Origin: Planctomycetota bacterium
Lineage (GTDB): Bacteria; Planctomycetota; Phycisphaerae; WQYP01
Length of the DNA: 9,820 nucleotides
Reading direction: 5' to 3'
NCBI GenBank assembly: GCA_021828935.1
Contig: JAJZCU010000043.1
Span: forward strand, 1-9,820
The position numbers and the translations under genes are program-made. Positions within the stretch are counted from its first letter, which is position 1. Every line of letters begins with the position of its first letter. Of the stretch, positions 5,701 to 9,820 are shown in pieces. Below the pieces are notes generated by a model. It saw only the letters and a program-made list of their open reading frames with translations. It did no database searches and had not been told where the DNA came from.

Positions 5701-6483
5701 ATGGGTCTTCTGGAAGGCAAAAAAGCGCTGGTGTTTGGCGTGCTTAATGAATATTCAATCGGCTGGCACATTTCGCAGTCGCTGCATCAGCAGGGTTGCC
5801 AACTGGCGTTTTCTCATCTGCCGGGCGAAAAGATCGAACGCCGCGTGGTGAAGGCCGTGGAACCGTTCAAACCCGCATTTCTGGCCCCATGCGACGTCAG
5901 CAAAGATGAAGATGTGGCCCGCACGTTTGAAACCGCCAAAGAAAAATTCGGCGCGTTTGATTTTCTGATACATTCGCTGGCGTTTGCCCCGGCTGAGGCC
6001 TTGCACAACCCGTTTTTGGAAACCAGCCGCACGGCTTGGAACACGGCCTTGGACGTCAGCGCGTATTCGCTGGTGGCCCTGACGCGGGCCGCGTTGCCGC
6101 TGATGAACGCCAACGGCTCCATTATCACGATGACCTACCTTGGCGCTGAAAAATATATTCCCATGTACAATGTGATGGCGGTGGCCAAGGCGGCGTTGGA
6201 GTGTTCCGTGCGTTATCTGGCGGCTGAATTGGGCCGGAATGAAAAACATGTGCGGGTAAACGCCATCAGTGCCGGGGCGATTAAAACGATGGCGGCGCGC
6301 GGCATTGGCGACATCGACAAAATGATGACGCATTACAATGAAAAAGCGCCGCTGCCATGGGACAGTGACGACGCAGCGACACATGTTGGCAAGACTGCAT
6401 TGTATTTATGTAGCGACTTGTCAAGCGGCGTGACTGGTGAAACTATTTATGTTGATGGCGGATATAACATTGTCGGGTGGTGA
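5701..6483 (+). CDS. fabI: Enoyl-[acyl-carrier-protein] reductase (NADH)
   Basis: FabI reduces the trans-2-enoyl-ACP double bond in the last step of each fatty acid elongation cycle and is the triclosan/isoniazid-type target. It is a short-chain dehydrogenase of typical length (260). The divergent NAD-binding start is V-F-G-V-L-N-E-Y-S-I-G-W (11-22). The active site is Tyr146 (in M-T-Y-L-G-A-E) and Tyr156 with Lys163 (Y-x6-K in Y-N-V-M-A-V-A-K), the FabI spacing. The loop H-S-L-A-F-A-P (91-97) has Ala where E. coli has Gly93, as in several natural FabI proteins, so this is not by itself a resistance change. The C-terminal V-D-G-G-Y-N-I-V-G is typical. The ATG at 5701 has AGGA 7 bases upstream. 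The gap from rpe is 51 bases and its stop overlaps the next start. The 5650-5700 gap is AT-richer but has no clear promoter. Confidence 0.97.
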   Translation: MGLLEGKKALVFGVLNEYSIGWHISQSLHQQGCQLAFSHLPGEKIERRVVKAVEPFKPAFLAPCDVSKDEDVARTFETAKEKFGAFDFLIHSLAFAPAEALHNPFLETSRTAWNTALDVSAYSLVALTRAALPLMNANGSIITMTYLGAEKYIPMYNVMAVAKAALECSVRYLAAELGRNEKHVRVNAISAGAIKTMAARGIGDIDKMMTHYNEKAPLPWDSDDAATHVGKTALYLCSDLSSGVTGETIYVDGGYNIVGW

Positions 6484-7511
6484 TGGAAACGCGAGTCACC
6501 CATGGTTCAGCCGGTATCCAGGCCGCCGGGGCGCTGCTGCGTGCCGGTGAGGTTGTGGCGTTTCCAACCGAAACCGTGTACGGCCTTGGGGCTGACGCCA
6601 CGCGCGGCGATGCCATCCGCAAAATTTACGCAACCAAGGGCCGGCCATCGCATAACCCGCTGATTGTACACGTCACCGGGATTGACCAGGCCCAAGCCGT
6701 CAACGGCTTGTTACCAAAAAATGCCCGGCGGGTGGCCGAGGCGCTGTGGCCCGGTCCGCTGACGCTGGTAATTCCGCGCGGCGGCCACATCTGCCCGGAG
6801 GTTGCCGCCGGCGGGCCAACGGTGGCGCTGCGTGCCCCGGCCCACCCCGTGGCGCAGCAACTTCTGGCGGCGGCCAACGTGCCGGTGGCTGCGCCCAGCG
6901 CCAATATTTCCGGCCATACTTCGCCCACCACCGCACAGCATGTCTGGGACGAATTGCACGGCAAAATTCCACTGATTTTAGACGGCGGACCGTGCGCGGT
7001 GGGTTTGGAATCAACCGTGGCCGAAGTCGGGGAAGACCGCATTCGCATTCTCCGGCCCGGGGCGGTCACGCTTGAACACATCCTGGACATACTTGGCAAT
7101 TTTAAGGGAAGCATCAACCCGGCCCAAATGCCGGCGGCCTCCGGTCAGCCGCTGGCCAGTCCGGGCCTACTGGACCGGCATTATGCCCCGGATTCGTCGA
7201 CGTTCCTGTTTGATCCAGCGCAGTGGGATGCGGTGCGGGCCTATTTGCGGGAACAGGGCCCCGGCTTCACGGCCACGTTAATATCTTATTCCGCCGATAT
7301 CCGCCTCCCCGCGCCGCACCGCACATTCATGCTGCCCAATGACGATGCCGGCTATGCACGGGGCCTGTATGACGCGCTGCGCACGTTGGACGCCATGCGC
7401 CCAAACGCCATCTTCGTGCTGCTGCCGGTAAATGAACGCGGACTGTGGCCGGCGGCAACGGACCGCCTGCGCCGGGCGGGCCGGTATTTTCATCGTAAGG
7501 AAATGCCATGA
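6483..7511 (+). CDS. L-threonylcarbamoyladenylate synthase, Sua5 type
   Basis: This enzyme makes threonylcarbamoyl-AMP from threonine, bicarbonate and ATP, the first step toward t6A at position 37 of ANN-decoding tRNAs. Residues 1 to about 200 are the YrdC/TsaC domain: F-P-T-E-T-V-Y-G-L-G (27-36), K-G-R-P-S-H-N-P-L-I-V-H-V (52-64), P-S-A-N-I-S-G (138-144) with S-P-T-T (147-150), G-L-E-S-T-V (174-179) and L-R-P-G-A-V-T (190-196). Then come the Sua5 linker S-P-G-L-L-D-R-H-Y-A-P (226-236) and a C-terminal Sua5 domain to residue 342. The linker and second domain make it the long Sua5 form rather than the short TsaC form of E. coli. The ATG at 6483 shares its A with the fabI stop (TGATG), so coupled translation is likely; in-frame GTGs at 6477 and 6480 are alternatives. 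The partner genes tsaB, tsaD and tsaE are not in the window. Confidence 0.95.
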   Translation: METRVTHGSAGIQAAGALLRAGEVVAFPTETVYGLGADATRGDAIRKIYATKGRPSHNPLIVHVTGIDQAQAVNGLLPKNARRVAEALWPGPLTLVIPRGGHICPEVAAGGPTVALRAPAHPVAQQLLAAANVPVAAPSANISGHTSPTTAQHVWDELHGKIPLILDGGPCAVGLESTVAEVGEDRIRILRPGAVTLEHILDILGNFKGSINPAQMPAASGQPLASPGLLDRHYAPDSSTFLFDPAQWDAVRAYLREQGPGFTATLISYSADIRLPAPHRTFMLPNDDAGYARGLYDALRTLDAMRPNAIFVLLPVNERGLWPAATDRLRRAGRYFHRKEMP

Positions 7512-8677
7512 TTCCCCAGCACGGAACGCTGGAAATTTCCAGAAGCCGTTTGGCCCACAACATCAAGGTGTTGCGGCGGCGGATCGGTCCGGCCGGAATT
7601 TGCGCCACGGTGAAGGCCGAGGCCTACGGGCACGGGCTGCGGGAAATTTGTGAATTATTGCCGGACAATGGCGTACAATGGGCCTGTGTTTATTCGCTGC
7701 GCGAGGCCCAAAGCGTGGCTACATGGGGCCAAAAAAAGTTAAAGGTGCTCGCATTGGCGCCGTGGAAAGTGGGCGAAACCGAACCGGAACTGCTGGGGGC
7801 ATCGCTGGACGATTGGGTTCCGCAAATACGCGTCACCGTGTCCGGCGATGATTATTTGCTTCTTCTGGACATGCTCGCGGAAACCAAATATGGATACCGC
7901 AATGGGCATCCACCCATATCCGTTCATGTGCAAATTGATACCGGCCTGACCCGCGGCGGCGCGGACGCAGGCGCCCTGGCGGAGCTCGCGGGTTCAATCC
8001 AGGTACATCAGGGCCTGCGGCTGGAAGGCTTGTTCATGCACCTTTCGCACGGCGACGTGCCGGGACACGAATCCATTGATCAGCAAATCGACGCATTTTT
8101 AACCGCGGCGTTGCCTGTTAAAGAAAAGCTGCCGGAACTGTTGCTGCACGCCCAAAACTCGGGCGGCGCCTGGCACTGTTCCCGGAAGTTGTCCCGCCAC
8201 TTTGACATGGTGCGCATTGGCATAGCCATGTACGGCCTTCAACCATCAGCGGAGAATCCAATTGCGCACCTCAAACCAGTTGCCCGGCTGGTTGCGCCGA
8301 TCCTGCACATCCACCGCCGGCCGGCGGGCACAGGCGTTGGGTACGGCCATACTTTCATAACAACAAGGCCCAGCGTGCTGGCCGTTGTGCCCGTGGGTTA
8401 TGCCGACGGCTATCCGCGGGCCATGTCCAACCGCGGCATTGTGCAAATTGACGGAAATTCCGCGCCGGTGGCGGGGCGGGTGAGCATGGATCAAATTGTC
8501 GTGGATGTAACGGATTTGCCGGCGGATTCCGTGCAAAATGGGCGGCAAGTTACCGTGATCAGCAATGACCCCGCCGCTCCCAACTGCATCGACGCCATCG
8601 CCGCCGCCTGCGGCACCATTGGCTATGAAATCGCCACCGGCCTGGGCCAGCGTTTGGCGCGGAGGGTGGTGGAATAA
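7508..8677 (+). CDS. alr: Alanine racemase
   Basis: Alr interconverts L- and D-alanine with pyridoxal phosphate and supplies D-Ala for peptidoglycan. The PLP lysine is Lys36 in V-K-A-E-A-Y-G-H-G (35-43), with Tyr40 in the usual place. The second catalytic base is Tyr279 in G-V-G-Y-G-H-T-F (276-283). Other signatures are M-V-R-I-G-I-A-M-Y-G-L (234-244), V-G-Y-A-D-G-Y (296-302) and G-R-V-S-M-D-Q (323-329). At 389 residues it is slightly long for the family. In V-Q-I-D-T-G-L-T-R-G-G (141-151), Gln142 replaces the lysine that is carbamylated in Geobacillus Alr, and the segment matches the R-G-G subset rather than R-L-G. The ATG at 7508 overlaps the previous stop (ATGA) and has AAGGAAA about 5 bases upstream. 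It is the last gene of the operon. A weak GC hairpin without a U-tract follows in the 35-base gap to the convergent gene. Confidence 0.96.
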   Translation: MIPQHGTLEISRSRLAHNIKVLRRRIGPAGICATVKAEAYGHGLREICELLPDNGVQWACVYSLREAQSVATWGQKKLKVLALAPWKVGETEPELLGASLDDWVPQIRVTVSGDDYLLLLDMLAETKYGYRNGHPPISVHVQIDTGLTRGGADAGALAELAGSIQVHQGLRLEGLFMHLSHGDVPGHESIDQQIDAFLTAALPVKEKLPELLLHAQNSGGAWHCSRKLSRHFDMVRIGIAMYGLQPSAENPIAHLKPVARLVAPILHIHRRPAGTGVGYGHTFITTRPSVLAVVPVGYADGYPRAMSNRGIVQIDGNSAPVAGRVSMDQIVVDVTDLPADSVQNGRQVTVISNDPAAPNCIDAIAAACGTIGYEIATGLGQRLARRVVE

Positions 8678-8712
8678 GCGGTGGTGCGGGCGCCACGGCT
8701 CGGCGAAATACA

Positions 8713-9675
8713 TCAATTTGGATCACTGACCGTTGGAAGGTGCTCTCCGACGTGGCCGATCAAAAGCTTGCCCTTGAGTTCCCAATGAAAATATATTCGC
8801 CCCGCTCCGGGCGTAAAACGTGCATGCCAGCTAAACGTTCTGCTTTGGCCGTGGGGACATGCAAACGTGCGCTCGGCGCCAAATCGCCCGAGCGTGGCGG
8901 TGGATTCGGGCGAAATCTTGCAGGGAGCCTGCTCCCTCGCCTCGTCCCAATGGGTGGACGCATGCTCTCCCCGCCATGCATCAAGCTCGGCGAGCCGCTT
9001 TACAATTTGCAGCAGGTGCGAAGCGCTGCCATTAAAGTTTTGTAGTTGGTTGTGAACATTCTCGCAGAAATCCAAAATCGGGAACTTTTCGGCGCGCTTT
9101 TCCCAAATGTCGATCGCCGAATCAATACTAATTGCTAATTGCTGGCGGACCCAGTTGAGGTTTTGATCAAAGTGTTCATTGTTTGAAAAATGCGGTTGGT
9201 TCATCTTCTTCGTAACTATTTCGCAATCGCTGTTCAGCGTGCGAACGTCAAGTTCCACCGTGGCGTGGTCCCAGGCGGGCGCCGACGCAAAACTCATGGC
9301 AATGCCAGAGTTCAAATGGGCTGCCGCAAGCTCATACGCTACCGTTCCTTGGCAAAAAACTTCGCAATTGGCCTCCGTCTGAGCGCGGTGAACGTCCTTT
9401 GGGATGAGATGCCAACGCGTGACCGCGTCACGGAAGTACGTGCGCAAATCCCGGTCGATCGCGTTGTCATTGAACCACTGGCCCAACATATAATTCGGCG
9501 CCAACCGCAGATTGTTCAGGAACTCACGCGGCACGCGCAAGGGCAGCGTGGTTCCCAGTGTTTTCCTCGCGTGTCGCAGCGCGGTAATAAAGTTTGCGAT
9601 ATTTTGACGCCCGGCGGCCATGTCGGGCGCCGGCGGCGTCAGCGAGAGCTCATTGAAAAAAATTTCAAAGGGCAC
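8713..9675 (-). CDS. Uncharacterised 320-residue protein paired with an AAA ATPase (possible defence effector)
   Basis: I do not recognise a named family. It is a soluble, probably cytoplasmic protein with no signal peptide or membrane segment. It opens with F-E-I-F-F-N-E-L-S-L and has a helical region to about 100 with W-F-N-D-N-A-I-D-R-D (67-76). The middle holds G-I-A-M-S-F-A-S-A-P-A-W (124-135) and the N-x-x-H-F-x-x-N pattern at 165-172. The last 50 residues are probably a compact beta domain: E-R-T-F (268-271), F-S-W-H-A-R-F-T-P-G (281-290), R-I-Y-F-H-W (293-298) and L-L-I-G-H-V-G-E-H-L-P (304-314). The two conserved-looking His there could be functional. That tail faintly recalls the RelE/HigB fold, but this is a guess. 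The start is GTG at 9675 with AGGGG about 4 bases upstream, inside the 3' end of the ATPase gene, so translation is likely coupled. The GC content appears lower than in the neighbouring operon. A defence role is inferred from the pairing only. Confidence 0.7.
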   Translation of the reverse strand: MPFEIFFNELSLTPPAPDMAAGRQNIANFITALRHARKTLGTTLPLRVPREFLNNLRLAPNYMLGQWFNDNAIDRDLRTYFRDAVTRWHLIPKDVHRAQTEANCEVFCQGTVAYELAAAHLNSGIAMSFASAPAWDHATVELDVRTLNSDCEIVTKKMNQPHFSNNEHFDQNLNWVRQQLAISIDSAIDIWEKRAEKFPILDFCENVHNQLQNFNGSASHLLQIVKRLAELDAWRGEHASTHWDEAREQAPCKISPESTATLGRFGAERTFACPHGQSRTFSWHARFTPGAGRIYFHWELKGKLLIGHVGEHLPTVSDPN

Positions 9676-9820
9676 TGGTCCCCTCGCGCGGCGTCATGAG
9701 GCGGTCCAATACTTTGTCCGTCTCATCAAAAAAGCCTTCAGGCCACTGGTCGAGCCGCCCGTCGGCATCAATCACAGGCGTCTTCACCACGCTGGCGCCA
9801 GCATCGCTGCCGGCGCCGCG
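9665..9820 (-). CDS. AAA-family ATPase with DUF3696-like C-terminus, last 51 residues (runs off right edge)
   Basis: Only the C-terminus is visible. It contains V-I-D-A-D-G-R-L-D-Q-W-P-E-G-F-F-D-E (16-33 of the visible part), then L-D-R-L-M. A tail of the form 'acidic-Gly-x-hydrophobic-x-x-W-P-x-G-F-F-D' is characteristic of ATPases annotated as AAA with DUF3696, relatives of the SMC/OLD-type ABC ATPases often found in defence islands. The Walker A, Walker B and signature motifs would lie upstream, outside the window, so the ATPase identity rests on this tail. The stop TGA (9665-9667) lies within the start of the 320-residue gene, an 11-base overlap, which indicates one transcript. A nuclease or TOPRIM fusion cannot be excluded, though this type of tail usually ends a stand-alone ATPase. 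Confidence 0.65.
   Translation of the reverse strand, partial: RGAGSDAGASVVKTPVIDADGRLDQWPEGFFDETDKVLDRLMTPREGTSAL

Noticed and set aside
5882..5993. Ala in the FabI loop at the triclosan-resistance position as a sign of resistance
   Set aside because: Natural FabI proteins such as the S. aureus enzyme also have Ala here, so nothing follows from it.
5755..6384. 209-codon minus-strand open frame inside fabI
   Set aside because: Antisense to intact fabI, with an Arg/His/Gln-rich composition and no recognisable motif.
8678..8712. Terminator after alr
   Set aside because: The possible stem GGTGG...CCAC is short with a mismatch and has no U-tract on either strand.
9190..9699. 169-codon plus-strand open frame opposite the 320-residue gene
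   Set aside because: The minus-strand frame has a better ribosome binding site, overlaps the ATPase gene in an operon-like way and has a more protein-like composition; this frame is Arg/Gln/Val-rich with no motif.

Overview
This is a GC-rich bacterial chromosomal window, mostly housekeeping genes, with a candidate accessory module starting at its right edge. A GDSL hydrolase carries a C-terminal PEP-CTERM sorting signal and there is a small bTHX ribosomal protein. Together with the GC-rich composition this suggests a Gram-negative environmental bacterium. A member of the Planctomycetota/Verrucomicrobiota group is my best guess, but this is inference and the phylum is not proven by the window.

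Left part (1-1654, all minus strand): the 5' part of lipB (octanoyltransferase) runs off the left edge. Before it comes a 35-codon gene for ribosomal protein bTHX, and before that a PEP-CTERM GDSL/SGNH hydrolase. A terminator-like hairpin follows the hydrolase. Two perfect inverted repeats lie in the leaders of bTHX and lipB.

Middle left (1901-3351): a plus-strand thiol peroxidase with a lipoprotein signal peptide faces a minus-strand exported DUF4142 protein. A strong hairpin with a U-tract, oriented for the DUF4142 gene, separates the two. A 303-base gap with a good sigma70-like promoter then leads into the central operon.

Central operon (3655-8677, plus): pgk, rpe, fabI, a Sua5-type threonylcarbamoyl-AMP synthase gene and alr. 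These serve glycolysis/Calvin or pentose phosphate metabolism, fatty acid elongation, tRNA t6A synthesis and D-alanine supply. The fabI/sua5 and sua5/alr junctions overlap by 1 and 4 bases, so at least these three are likely cotranscribed and translationally coupled.

Right edge (8713-9820, minus): a 320-residue protein of unknown function overlaps by 11 bases the 3' end of a gene whose last 51 residues look like the C-terminus of a DUF3696-type AAA ATPase. An ATPase tightly coupled to an uncharacterised partner is typical of anti-phage defence modules. This pair is the best candidate here for an undescribed system, but most of the ATPase lies outside the window.
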